This document shows positions 34,520 through 43,093 of a DNA stretch of 64,000 bases, in pieces (within the stretch, counting starts at the first letter, position 1; each line of letters starts with the position of its first letter). The DNA lies in the NCBI GenBank assembly GCA_022508535.1, contig JAFLUZ010000008.1, positions 1 through 64,000 on the forward strand, read 5' to 3'. The notes beneath the pieces were generated by a model. The model had not been told where the DNA came from and ran no database searches. It was given only the letters and a program-made list of their open reading frames with translations. Made by a program: the position numbers and the translations under genes. This stretch comes from Erysipelotrichales bacterium (GTDB lineage Bacteria > Bacillota_I > Bacilli_A > RFN20 > CAG-826).

Positions 34520-36853
34520 TTATATATCTTCATAAAATTTTTTTAATTCGGTTTCGATATCTTTTTCATTTAAGACAACATCATAGTTATTCCACTCGGC
34601 TTTAAAAAGATCTTGATATCTTCTTTGCATATATCTTTCATCAATAAGCAATACAATTCCTTTATCATTTTCACTTCTTATAACTCGTCCTACTGCCTGC
34701 ATAACACGGTTCATACCAGGTTTTACATATGCGTAATCAAATCCATTTTCTTCATTCTCATCGAAGTAGTTTCTAATTAAATCACGTTCATATGATATTT
34801 GAGGTAATCCAACTCCTACAATTATTGCTCCAATCAAACGATTACCAATTAAGTCAATACCTTCTGAGAATATTCCTCCCAAAACGGCAAATCCAATATG
34901 AGTTTCAGTCGGATTTTCATTAAAATTATCTAAAAAAGCAGTTTTTTCCTCTTCTTTCATATCTTGAACTTGACTATGAATAATAAAATCTTCATTTTCA
35001 AAATATTCTAAGACGCTATTTAAATATTTATAAGACGGAAAAAACACAAAATAATTTCCAATTTTTTGTGATACAGCAGTCTTAATATAACTTGCTACAT
35101 CACCATATGTCTTATCTCGATTTTTATAAGTTGTTGATATATTAGGAGCAACCATTAGCTTTAAATTTTTTCTTGGAAACGGAGAAGGTATGCGTAAAAC
35201 TGGTGAACTATCATTGCCACCAAGAAGTTTTACGTAATAGTCAAGTGGAGAAAGTGTCCCTGAAAATAATACTGTACCTTTTAACTTTGACAATGAATCT
35301 TCAAATAGTTTCGCAGGATTTAAATTAAAGATATTAACACTTATGTCACCATTGTCCTTGTAAATATAGAATTTAAAACTTCCATTAAAAAATTCAGAAA
35401 TCTTAACAAAACGGATTGCGTCAAAATAATATTCTTTAAATTCTTCTTCAACATCATATGGAAGTTTTTTCATATAATCCGATGCTTGTTGTTGAAATGA
35501 TGAAAGTGCTGAAATCAATTTAACATCTAAATCATCTCTTAAGTTATATCCAACTTCCGAAGTGACATCGTATTCTTTAAAAATCTTTCCTATTTTATTG
35601 ACAGCTGTCTTTAATTTTTTGTGTTCAATGGACTTAATATTTTTCTTCATTCTTTTAAAATTTGAATATGAAAGTGATGTTGAATACATTTCTCTTCCAC
35701 GCTCAACTAGATTATGAGCCTCATCTACTAATCCTACCATTCGGTAAGTTGTTTCATCAAAATATCTGCGCATATACACAATTGGATCAAAAAGATAATT
35801 AAAATCACAAATGATAATATCGGAAAATAATGATGCATCTAACTGAAATTCAAACGGACATAATTGATATTTATTTGCGTAGTCTAAAAGACAATCTTTT
35901 GAAAATACTATGTCATTTTTTAGTAAATCACTTAAAGCGGGTCGTATTTTTTCATAGTATCCTCTTGCGTATGGGCATTCATCAGGATTACATCCTCTTC
36001 CTGGACATAGACATATTTTATCTTTTGCTGTGATTTGAATTACTTTTGCTTTTAAACCATTATTAAGCAAGATTTTACTTGCATTAAATGCAGAAATAAT
36101 GCCACTATTTTTTGCAGTTAAATAAAAAACTTTATCAATTGTTTCTTCAGCAAATATTTTTACTGATGGAAATAAAGTTGACATAGTTTTTCCAATGCCA
36201 GTTGGAGCTTCAACAAAAAGGATTTCTTCTTTTTTAAAAGCAGAATATGTATATTTTGCAAGTTCTCTTTGACCTAAACGATAATTCTGAAAGGGAAATT
36301 CAATAGTTTTTGCACTCTCGTTTCGATCCTCAATTTGCTTAAAAATCATTTTATAAAAATCAAGATATTCTCTTATTAAACCAATCACATATTCTTCTAA
36401 TTCATTTTTGCTATATGTAAACTCTTTAATAAGTTGTTTATTGTCTAATTGATTAATATAAGTAAGTCTAACACCCATACGATCTTTTTTCTTATCAAGA
36501 GCATAAATGAGCGCATATACTTTAGCTTGGCCAAGATGCCATTCGGCTTGTGAATTATAAAATTCTTCATTATCAATAACGCTTGTTTTAATTTCATCAA
36601 TAATGGATAAAAAAGGGCGTTCAATTATTCCATCAGCGCGGCCTTGTAACGTCAAGTTAAAACCATCGACATTAAAAGTATGGCAAAGATAGAATTCTGC
36701 AATATAGTCATCGCTTTGTCTTCTTTGATAGCTAGCGTGAAGGCGAGTTCCTTCAGTCATAGATGTTTTGTTATAAATACGGTTATCAATATCACCTTTA
36801 CGGAGGAGAAAATCTACTAATTGGTGCACAGACATTATTAAATTCTTTTCCAT
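34520..36853 (-). CDS. PD-(D/E)XK nuclease fused to a DinG/XPD-type iron-sulfur helicase
   Basis: A 777-residue protein. Residues about 1-180 form a Cas4/RecB-like nuclease domain with Asp74 in GRADGII, Glu87-x-Lys89 in DEIKTS and Gln109 in GQAKVYALIY. The helicase starts near 190 with Walker A in EAPTGIGKT (215-223). The iron-sulfur domain supplies Cys281, 283, 288, 293 and possibly 332. DEAH is at 377-380 and the C-terminal motifs include AVGRVIRSENDKG. Such enzymes unwind DNA 5' to 3' in repair. AAAGGAGTGAG precedes the ATG. A possible structured leader with a terminator lies just upstream. Confidence 0.88.
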   Translation of the reverse strand: MEKNLIMSVHQLVDFLLRKGDIDNRIYNKTSMTEGTRLHASYQRRQSDDYIAEFYLCHTFNVDGFNLTLQGRADGIIERPFLSIIDEIKTSVIDNEEFYNSQAEWHLGQAKVYALIYALDKKKDRMGVRLTYINQLDNKQLIKEFTYSKNELEEYVIGLIREYLDFYKMIFKQIEDRNESAKTIEFPFQNYRLGQRELAKYTYSAFKKEEILFVEAPTGIGKTMSTLFPSVKIFAEETIDKVFYLTAKNSGIISAFNASKILLNNGLKAKVIQITAKDKICLCPGRGCNPDECPYARGYYEKIRPALSDLLKNDIVFSKDCLLDYANKYQLCPFEFQLDASLFSDIIICDFNYLFDPIVYMRRYFDETTYRMVGLVDEAHNLVERGREMYSTSLSYSNFKRMKKNIKSIEHKKLKTAVNKIGKIFKEYDVTSEVGYNLRDDLDVKLISALSSFQQQASDYMKKLPYDVEEEFKEYYFDAIRFVKISEFFNGSFKFYIYKDNGDISVNIFNLNPAKLFEDSLSKLKGTVLFSGTLSPLDYYVKLLGGNDSSPVLRIPSPFPRKNLKLMVAPNISTTYKNRDKTYGDVASYIKTAVSQKIGNYFVFFPSYKYLNSVLEYFENEDFIIHSQVQDMKEEEKTAFLDNFNENPTETHIGFAVLGGIFSEGIDLIGNRLIGAIIVGVGLPQISYERDLIRNYFDENEENGFDYAYVKPGMNRVMQAVGRVIRSENDKGIVLLIDERYMQRRYQDLFKAEWNNYDVVLNEKDIETELKKFYEDI

Positions 36854-36908
36854 TTTCTCACTCCTTTATATTAATAATTTAATATAATTTTTAATATGTG
36901 GCAATAAA

Positions 36909-36936
36909 AAAATAAGGTCTGCTGGAACCTTATTTT
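36909..36936. terminator. Strong terminator upstream of the helicase gene
   Basis: Perfect 10-bp arms AAAATAAGGT / ACCTTATTTT with an 8-nt loop. On the minus strand it continues with U, giving seven U in a row. It lies 56 bp before the helicase start, so it either ends a small RNA or works as an attenuator. Confidence 0.75.
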
Positions 36937-37010
36937 CTGTAAGTGAGTTGCTAAATCATAGGGGAGGAGGATGTCGATTTAACCTATCGACACTATATCT
37001 TATTCCTCAA
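36937..37010 (-). ncRNA. Candidate structured leader or small RNA
   Basis: A stem TGTCGAT / ATCGACA (36972-36992) with a 7-nt loop is closed on one side by GAGGA (36967-36971) pairing with TCCTC (37004-37008), leaving an asymmetric bulge. A purine-rich tract follows, then the terminator at 36909. I do not recognise a known riboswitch. The orientation (minus) is inferred from the terminator. Confidence 0.35.
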
Positions 37011-37022
37011 AAAAAACTTGTG

Positions 37023-37035
37023 GGCGGTAAACGCC
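37023..37035. terminator. Probable terminator after fmt
   Basis: Short GC stem GGCG / CGCC with a 5-nt loop. On the minus strand eight U start six bases later. On the plus strand it is followed by TATTTTT, so it may work both ways. Confidence 0.5.
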
Positions 37036-37086
37036 TATTTTTCATTAAAAATGTATTTTTACCTAAATATAGGCTAAAGAGCCCAA

Positions 37087-38022
37087 TTATTTTAAGACTT
37101 TACCGACTAAATTTTGATTACCATTAATAAATGCACGGTAATCCATTTTGTTCTTTCCTTCTTTTTGGAGTTCAAGTAAAGATATTTGTCCATCTTTTCC
37201 TTGCATAATTAGTCCATTTTTATCAGCAGAAATAATTTCACCTATACTATATGTGACTTTATTATTAATTACTTTTGCTTTCCAAATTTTTACTTTTGCA
37301 TCATCTAAAAGTAAGTACGCACCTGGGTGATCATTTAATGCTCGTACCCAGTTTACTACTTTTTGAGCTGATATCGACAAATCTAAATGTTCTTGCTCTT
37401 TTTTTATTGTTGGACAAAATGTCACTAAAGATTCATCTTGAACTTCTCCTTTTAATTTATCGTCCAAATAAAGAGGAAGTGCTTCTAAAATTAATTCTTT
37501 CGCACAGTCCACCATTTTACTAGTCAAGGTTGACAAAGTGTCATCATCACTGATTTTCACTTCTTTTTTTGCGTACATTACGCCAGCATCCATCTTATCA
37601 ATCATTTGCATCAAGGTCATGCCTGTGACATTTTCCCCTTCAATAATTGCGTATTGCATTGGAGCGGCACCACGATATTTTGGTAATAATGATCCATGAA
37701 GATTAATACATCCTAATCGGGGAATATCCAATAATCCTTGTGGCACAATTTGACCATAAGCGAGAGTTAAAATCACATCTGGTTTTAGTTCTTTGACAAA
37801 TTCATAGTCTAAACGAATTTTTTCTGGTTGAAAAACTGGAATGTTATACTTTTCTGCTACAACTTTTGTCGGAACTTTTTCTAAGATTTTCTTTCTTCCT
37901 ACTGGTTTATCAAGTTGTGCAACTACTCCTATAATGTTATATCCTTCAAGAATTAATGCTTCAAGGACATTAGCAGACATTTGTGGTGTACCCATGTATA
38001 AAATTCTTTCTACTCTTTTCAT
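37087..38022 (-). CDS. fmt: Methionyl-tRNA formyltransferase
   Basis: A 311-residue enzyme that formylates initiator Met-tRNA with 10-formyl-tetrahydrofolate. It begins RILYMGTPQMSANVLEAL. It contains the folate-site motif GCINLHGSLLPKYRGAAPMQ, whose Asn, His and later Asp (MDAGVMYAK) form the catalytic triad. The C-terminal OB domain includes the YLLLDDAKVKIWKA region. Length is normal. Usually fmt follows def or priA; here it stands alone between the helicase and gpr. Confidence 0.96.
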   Translation of the reverse strand: MKRVERILYMGTPQMSANVLEALILEGYNIIGVVAQLDKPVGRKKILEKVPTKVVAEKYNIPVFQPEKIRLDYEFVKELKPDVILTLAYGQIVPQGLLDIPRLGCINLHGSLLPKYRGAAPMQYAIIEGENVTGMTLMQMIDKMDAGVMYAKKEVKISDDDTLSTLTSKMVDCAKELILEALPLYLDDKLKGEVQDESLVTFCPTIKKEQEHLDLSISAQKVVNWVRALNDHPGAYLLLDDAKVKIWKAKVINNKVTYSIGEIISADKNGLIMQGKDGQISLLELQKEGKNKMDYRAFINGNQNLVGKVLK

Positions 38023-38071
38023 TTAACATCACCTATTAAAGTGTAGCAAATAAGTAAAACTTATAAAAGTA

Positions 38072-38386
38072 TTAACCGATGAATTTTGTTATTAGTTCTG
38101 CGATTAGTTTTAATAATTTACCAATTCCAGTTATGAGTAAAGAGCCCAAGCGATTAATAATTGTTGCAAGAGCATTGCTGGTCACTTCAACTTCACCTTC
38201 TACACTTGTTGCACCATTTATTACTCCATCTTTAATTACGCTACCATTAGCGATATCTTCTTCAAATTGATTAATAACTGAAGTAAGAGTATTATTCCCA
38301 GAACTACTTGGCTTATTTCCTGCAATTGATGCAATAACTATTCCTACTAGTAACACTATTAGAGCTGTCTTAAAGAAATTTTTCAT
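38072..38386 (-). CDS. Small exported or membrane-anchored protein next to gpr
   Basis: A 104-residue protein starting at ATG 38386, with GGGTGAT just before it; an in-frame GTG three codons earlier overlaps that site. The N-terminal helix (residues about 4-24, FFKTALIVLLVGIVIASIAG) is a signal or anchor. A Ser/Asn linker and a segment with NGSVIKDGVINGATSVEGEV follow, then an amphipathic C-terminus. In Bacillus spoIIP follows gpr; this protein is far too short and shows no amidase motif. Function unknown; a role in sporulation is guesswork. Confidence 0.55.
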   Translation of the reverse strand: MKNFFKTALIVLLVGIVIASIAGNKPSSSGNNTLTSVINQFEEDIANGSVIKDGVINGATSVEGEVEVTSNALATIINRLGSLLITGIGKLLKLIAELITKFIG

Positions 38387-38419
38387 ATTTATCACCCAAA
38401 GTAATAATAAAAAAATAAA

Positions 38420-39289
38420 CTATCTAAGATTGTCGTTTATTGCTAATTGTGGATTTATTGCTAAATTAATTCCGCTAGCAATATTCAAAGCAATGATATC
38501 AATTAAATCATCAATTTCTTTAGTAGTCATAATAAAATTATGATTATCTCGATCTAGTGAGTGATATATTGTTTCAATCGTGTGGGAATTAAGTAATTTT
38601 TTATCTATGACATTTAGTGTATTAACCATTATACTTGCAACATCAACAACGGTAGCAACACCAATTGCAATTACTGGAATTTTCATAATTTTCTTGTTAA
38701 CACCCATACGATTATTGTTGACACCACTGCCTGGATTAATTCCAGTATCTGTTAATTGATATGTTTTATATAGACGTGAAATACTGCGTGTTGCAAGCGA
38801 ATCAATGGCAATAACAATATCTATTAAAAATCGATCAATAATGCTTTTAATCATTGCACTAGATTCTAGTCCAGTCACTCCCATTACACCTGGTATAAAA
38901 CATGAAACGCTTGTGACCTTTTTCTTTTTTGCATAAAAATGCGAGGTTACATTAATTTCTTTTACTACTTTTGGACCAAGTGCATCAGAAAGATATGAGT
39001 CATTTCCAAGTCCAACAACTAGCACTTTAGAATTTGATTTAAACCCATTTTTTTTCAATATCTTTTTCAAGTATTTTGCTAAGACTTTTTCATTGTCATG
39101 ATCACTTTCGCATTCAATTGTTATGTAATTTCCAATTTCTTTTCCATATTTGTTATTTTTATCTTTAATTTCAATTTGAGTAATTTTTGCTCCATCCTCT
39201 TTGAAATGTTTGATAGAGATAGGATCACATTTTTTCTTCTTTATTATTTCATCTGCAATATCATTTTTAAATAAACGCTCTAAATTCAT
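38420..39289 (-). CDS. gpr: Germination protease (GPR)
   Basis: A 289-residue aspartic-type protease that degrades small acid-soluble spore proteins on germination. Family motifs are VVGLGNDSYLSDALGP (Asp102), FIPGVMGVTGLES, AIDSLATRSISRLYKTYQLT (Asp163) and TGINPGSGVNNNRMG. Asp102 and Asp163 correspond to the two catalytic Asp of Bacillus GPR. It is shorter than Bacillus GPR (about 370), mainly at the ends. Its presence implies spores or a recent sporulating ancestor. It lies divergently from rpsT; spoIIP is missing from its usual place. Confidence 0.9.
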   Translation of the reverse strand: MNLERLFKNDIADEIIKKKKCDPISIKHFKEDGAKITQIEIKDKNNKYGKEIGNYITIECESDHDNEKVLAKYLKKILKKNGFKSNSKVLVVGLGNDSYLSDALGPKVVKEINVTSHFYAKKKKVTSVSCFIPGVMGVTGLESSAMIKSIIDRFLIDIVIAIDSLATRSISRLYKTYQLTDTGINPGSGVNNNRMGVNKKIMKIPVIAIGVATVVDVASIMVNTLNVIDKKLLNSHTIETIYHSLDRDNHNFIMTTKEIDDLIDIIALNIASGINLAINPQLAINDNLR

Positions 39290-39408
39290 ATAATCACCAC
39301 TACTTATTATTCGTTACCTTATGAATAATAATCAAAATAGGCTAAAAACTATTGAATAAAATCGCTAGTTATGATAAACTTTTTTCGTGTTTTGAAAGAG
39401 GTGAAATT

Positions 39409-39675
39409 ATGGCAAATATTAAATCACAAGTAAAAAGAGTTGGTACTAACGAAAAAAGTCGTATGACTAATGCTAGTTTCAAGGCTAGTGTTCGCACTGA
39501 AATGAAAAAAGTTCGTCTTGCTGTTGAAGCAGGAGACATCGAAAAAGCAGAAGCAACTTTACGTGTAGCAGTTGCAAGAATTGATAAATCTGTTACTAAA
39601 GGTGTTCAAGCAAAGAAAACTGCTGCAAGACAAAAGAGCCATCTTCAAGCCTTAGTAAATAGTTTAAAGAAATAA
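39409..39675 (+). CDS. rpsT: 30S ribosomal protein S20
   Basis: An 88-residue basic helical protein starting MANIKSQVKRVGTNEKSRM, the standard bS20 form, a three-helix bundle bound at the bottom of the 30S subunit. The ATG at 39409 has a GAGGTG site; the frame is open further upstream without one. It is transcribed opposite to most of the cluster and ends in a strong terminator. Confidence 0.97.
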   Translation: MANIKSQVKRVGTNEKSRMTNASFKASVRTEMKKVRLAVEAGDIEKAEATLRVAVARIDKSVTKGVQAKKTAARQKSHLQALVNSLKK

Positions 39676-39681
39676 TTAAAT

Positions 39682-39710
39682 AACTGCTAGGATAAAAATT
39701 CCTAGCAGTT
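39682..39710 (+). terminator. Terminator of rpsT
   Basis: Arms AACTGCTAGG / CCTAGCAGTT with a 9-nt loop followed by TTTATATG, 7 bp after the rpsT stop. Confidence 0.85.
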
Positions 39711-39737
39711 TTTATATGTTTTATGATTTTATCAAAA

Positions 39738-39774
39738 AAAAGGTTAATGAGAATCAAGCCATCATTAACCTTTT
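39738..39774 (-). terminator. Terminator of the 588-residue lipoprotein gene
   Basis: Arms AAAAGGTTAATGA / TCATTAACCTTTT (13 bp) with an 11-nt loop and a U-rich run on the minus strand. Confidence 0.8.
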
Positions 39775-39790
39775 AAAATTACTTTTTTAA

Positions 39791-41557
39791 TTAATCTTCA
39801 TCATAATTTGGTGCAGGAAATGTATCATCTAAATTAAATGCTTCAATCCATGTACGATGTTCAGTGTCTTCTGGATCATCATATACTTTAAATGGGGTAA
39901 GATATCTAATTACAATATTATCTTTTTGATATGCATACCAAGTGTCACCAGCATCATCATCGTATTGTTCGACAAATTCATATCCTGCTTCAGTAAGAAT
40001 ATTTGCATATTCTTCTACAAATGTATCTTTTTCTTTAAATAATACTCTTGCGATAATAAATACACCAACTGCCGCAGTGTCTTCATCAATCAAATAACTT
40101 TCTTCAAAGAACATATCAAATGAATCAATTGAAGGAGGTTCAGGAAGTGCTTCACCTAATACATTATTTGTAAAATCAGTGAAAGTAATTGAGCGTTCCA
40201 CTCTACTTGTATCTCCAACGTATACAACTGGTCCATTTTCCCAACGGAATGTGACATTTTTAAAATCAAGAGATACTCCACTTTCAATTTCTTCTGACCA
40301 GAACCAATCTCCAAATTCGCTTTTTGTATCTTCATCCATATCTTTGGATAGCACTACTTTTACTGGAACCTCACTATTAAATTGGCAGTTTAATACTGAG
40401 TCTTCACCAGCAATAATCTCACCATCAAGATAGGTTACAGTCAAATCAAGTGACATACCATTCATTGCTTGACCATGTGAAGGATAAACAAATTCATCTA
40501 ACCATGTATCGGCATCAGTAACTTGAAATGTTGATGGCTCATCAGCTTCTTCGATATCTTCAACTAATTCAATATCAGTAAATACTACTGCCCCATCTAA
40601 AGATGAAACTGTAGCCCTTACAGTAACCTCATGCAAATAGTAAACCCATGGATCTAATTCTCCTGCATCTGGGAAGAAAGCTGGAGCTCCATTACTAATA
40701 ATTGATGTTGATGCACCAGCATTAATAATTGATGATACAACACCAGTAAACTCTGCTCTTACGCCATCATATAAAGGTTTTCCATCTTCACCCATTCTCA
40801 AAAGCATACTAACTTCTGGAGTATGAACTTCCATTCCTCCATTCGCATATTCATCAATATAATCGATTTTTGAAGTTCCGATATCGTCGACAGTAATACT
40901 ATAGAAAATATTATTTTTAAGTGCCACTGGTTTATCTAACATTGCCTGATTAACACCTAAGAAATTAATTTGTTTTAATGCGAAATTTTCATCTAAGATA
41001 ACATCAATACCATCATGTGCGTGTCCAAAGAAATAAGCCATTACATGGTTTGTCAAGTCTAGTAATCTCAAAATTGATAATTCATCATCAGTATGGAAAG
41101 TTAATCCCTTACGATCACGAATTGATTGAGTAAATGTATCAAGGTTTAGAACATACTCTAAATCCTTCATTCTTGCAAAATCTTCACTGCTATAATCTTC
41201 ACGACCAAAATCATCAAATCCATCGTAGTATTCATCTGCGATTTCTGGTGAATATACATAATAATGAATTGTATCATCGTCATCAGTTACACGCATATAA
41301 CCATCAATTTGACCAGATGGCATGAATTTGCCGTAGTAGTTTTCTGATACAACTGTCTTTCCTTCATCACCACTATAATCAATGGAGTTCAATGTGTAGT
41401 TTGTTCCAAGTTCTTTTATAGCATTTTTAAAGTCACTTAAACTTGCTACATGTGATTGTGGAACAGATGTGTCTTGCGATACTGACCCATTTTCACCACA
41501 GGAAGTTAATAATAGGAAAGAGACCGCCAAAATAAGAGCGTTTTGTGCTTTTTTCAT
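39791..41557 (-). CDS. Large lipoprotein of unknown function
   Basis: A 588-residue protein with a lipoprotein signal (VSFLLLTSC) and a Ser/Gln linker. The N-terminal domain (about 40-250) is acidic and Tyr-rich. Later segments look like beta sandwiches. The last 75 residues (ANILTEAGYEFVEQYDD and YAYQKDNIVIRYLTPF) match a module repeated in the lipoproteins at 41945 and 46353. It is transcribed away from that operon from a shared 390-bp upstream region. It is predicted to sit outside the cell, anchored to the membrane. No catalytic motif is visible. Confidence 0.7.
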   Translation of the reverse strand: MKKAQNALILAVSFLLLTSCGENGSVSQDTSVPQSHVASLSDFKNAIKELGTNYTLNSIDYSGDEGKTVVSENYYGKFMPSGQIDGYMRVTDDDDTIHYYVYSPEIADEYYDGFDDFGREDYSSEDFARMKDLEYVLNLDTFTQSIRDRKGLTFHTDDELSILRLLDLTNHVMAYFFGHAHDGIDVILDENFALKQINFLGVNQAMLDKPVALKNNIFYSITVDDIGTSKIDYIDEYANGGMEVHTPEVSMLLRMGEDGKPLYDGVRAEFTGVVSSIINAGASTSIISNGAPAFFPDAGELDPWVYYLHEVTVRATVSSLDGAVVFTDIELVEDIEEADEPSTFQVTDADTWLDEFVYPSHGQAMNGMSLDLTVTYLDGEIIAGEDSVLNCQFNSEVPVKVVLSKDMDEDTKSEFGDWFWSEEIESGVSLDFKNVTFRWENGPVVYVGDTSRVERSITFTDFTNNVLGEALPEPPSIDSFDMFFEESYLIDEDTAAVGVFIIARVLFKEKDTFVEEYANILTEAGYEFVEQYDDDAGDTWYAYQKDNIVIRYLTPFKVYDDPEDTEHRTWIEAFNLDDTFPAPNYDED

Positions 41558-41779
41558 AAATATATCCTCTTTTTCTTTAAAATATTTGCTATAAATATAT
41601 ACTAAATTATAAACATTTTTTAATGAAAGTGTTTACATTTGCACCTATTTCATACTCAAAATTATTATTTTGTGTTCGCATTTATGGTAAATTTACCCTA
41701 TTTTATCGTATTTTCTAGCACAAAACATATTTTTTTACTAAAATGTAAGTGTAAAGTTGCTTTGTTTTAAATATATTTA

Positions 41780-41793
41780 AAAAAGCGCTTGCA
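41780..41793 (+). promoter_or_regulatory. Possible CcpA cre site
   Basis: AAAAAGCGCTTGCA matches 11 of 14 positions of TGAAAGCGCTTTCA, 27 bp upstream of the -35 box. Carbon-catabolite control is inference from this match alone. Confidence 0.4.
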
Positions 41794-41819
41794 TTTTGCT
41801 GTTTGAATGGCAAATTTTA

Positions 41820-41848
41820 TTGACTATTATATTCAAAAAGCGTATGAT
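41820..41848 (+). promoter_or_regulatory. Sigma-A promoter of the plus-strand lipoprotein operon
   Basis: TTGACT (41820-41825), 17-bp spacer, TATGAT (41843-41848). It lies about 95 bp upstream of the first ATG of the operon. Confidence 0.75.
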
Positions 41849-41944
41849 ATATACATATTATGTATTATTAATTATTTATCTTATTTTCGACAAATATAAT
41901 GTCACAGAATTAGTGAATAATTGAATAACTTGAAAGGAGTATAA

Positions 41945-43075
41945 ATGAAGAAAAGAATTGGTTTATTATTAACTTTACTAGCATTTTTGATTTGTGGATG
42001 TGATCTTAAAGGTAGCACTTCAAGTGGAAATATATCTTTGGAGAACTCTAATCCCACAAGCCAAAATGAAAGTAAATTTGAGTGGAATACTTTATATTCT
42101 TCCACTTCTTGGGATGAAAATGTTGTCGATTTAATTGGTGTCATAGCTGGGGATGATTATAAAGAATTAATTCCAGGTATTGATGCTAAGCGACTAGACT
42201 ATTATCTCACAGTTGATACATCAACCATTAGTATCGCAGTCATTAACTGTTATGTTAATAATCTTAACACCATTGTTGATGATTATGAATATGCATTGAC
42301 AATATGCGGATTCCAATTGTCATATGACTCTCCATATGGATGGATGGAAGTATCAGCGACTGAAGAATTAGTTGTGCAATATAGTATTTTGGAAGATTTA
42401 CATGGTACTTCTTATTTCGAGCTTATAATTTACAGAGTAGAAATGAGAATGTCTGATTGGCCTACTGACTATATTGGTCTTGTAACTGCAGAAGATATTC
42501 CAGTTTTTGATGCTAAAGCGTATGAAGCATCTACAGATTACAATTATGCCTATCAATTTTATGTACTAGTCTGTGTATATTATCCAGAAATCACATTAGA
42601 ACAATATGAAAGTAAATTGATATCTGCTGGTTATACAATAGGTGATTCTTATTATGGATCTGAGGCTGTCAGCAAATTGGGAACACGTATTAATTACTAC
42701 GAGGATTACGATGGATCAATTATTCTTATGATTTCTAACGACTGGCCATATCTTGATATTATGGCATATCTAGGCATGGATTTACCTCGCTTAGATGATG
42801 ATAATGCTGCTATGTCTTATTCTTATGTTAGAAATGGCGATTATTCAAACCTAGCAATCTATTACGATTATGTTGATTCATCAGCATTAGCAACATATGG
42901 ACATCAATTAGAAGAAATTGGTTTTGTGCAAGATGGTAATGAGTATCAGAATGGTGGCACATACACAATTACTTCAAGAAACTACGTTATGAACGATGGT
43001 CAAGAAGACGAACACTACTTAGTACTAATGTACTGCTTAGAAATGCAGATGTTAGCAATTGTTATTTATTATTAA
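41945..43075 (+). CDS. Lipoprotein with three copies of a roughly 100-residue module
   Basis: A 376-residue lipoprotein (signal ending FLICGC) with a Ser/Asn-rich linker. Three similar units follow. Each begins with an acidic segment such as DIMAYLGMDLPRLDDD or GVIAGDDYKELIPGID. Each then contains a helix of the type YEYALTICGFQLSYD or YESKLISAGYTIGD and ends with beta strands. The pattern DWPxxxxxxxLGxDxP also occurs in the lipoprotein at 46353. AAAGGAG precedes the ATG. It is the first gene of a three-gene lipoprotein operon. Function unknown. Confidence 0.75.
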   Translation: MKKRIGLLLTLLAFLICGCDLKGSTSSGNISLENSNPTSQNESKFEWNTLYSSTSWDENVVDLIGVIAGDDYKELIPGIDAKRLDYYLTVDTSTISIAVINCYVNNLNTIVDDYEYALTICGFQLSYDSPYGWMEVSATEELVVQYSILEDLHGTSYFELIIYRVEMRMSDWPTDYIGLVTAEDIPVFDAKAYEASTDYNYAYQFYVLVCVYYPEITLEQYESKLISAGYTIGDSYYGSEAVSKLGTRINYYEDYDGSIILMISNDWPYLDIMAYLGMDLPRLDDDNAAMSYSYVRNGDYSNLAIYYDYVDSSALATYGHQLEEIGFVQDGNEYQNGGTYTITSRNYVMNDGQEDEHYLVLMYCLEMQMLAIVIYY

Positions 43076-43093
43076 TAATTAGGAGGAAAAATT

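Larger units (their letters stand above)
41558..41944. promoter_or_regulatory. Divergent regulatory region between two lipoprotein units
   Basis: About 390 bp without a gene. It contains the palindrome GGTAAATTTACC (41686-41697), which overlaps the 13-mer TTTACCCTATTTT (41692-41704) shared with the region upstream of the left-edge lipoprotein. It also holds a cre-like site and a strong plus-strand promoter, listed separately. Coordinated control of both directions is plausible. Confidence 0.45.

Noticed and set aside
36900-37040. SRP RNA, 6S RNA or preQ1 riboswitch
   Set aside because: The SRP core motif, the long 6S rod and the preQ1 stem-loop with A-rich tail are all absent.
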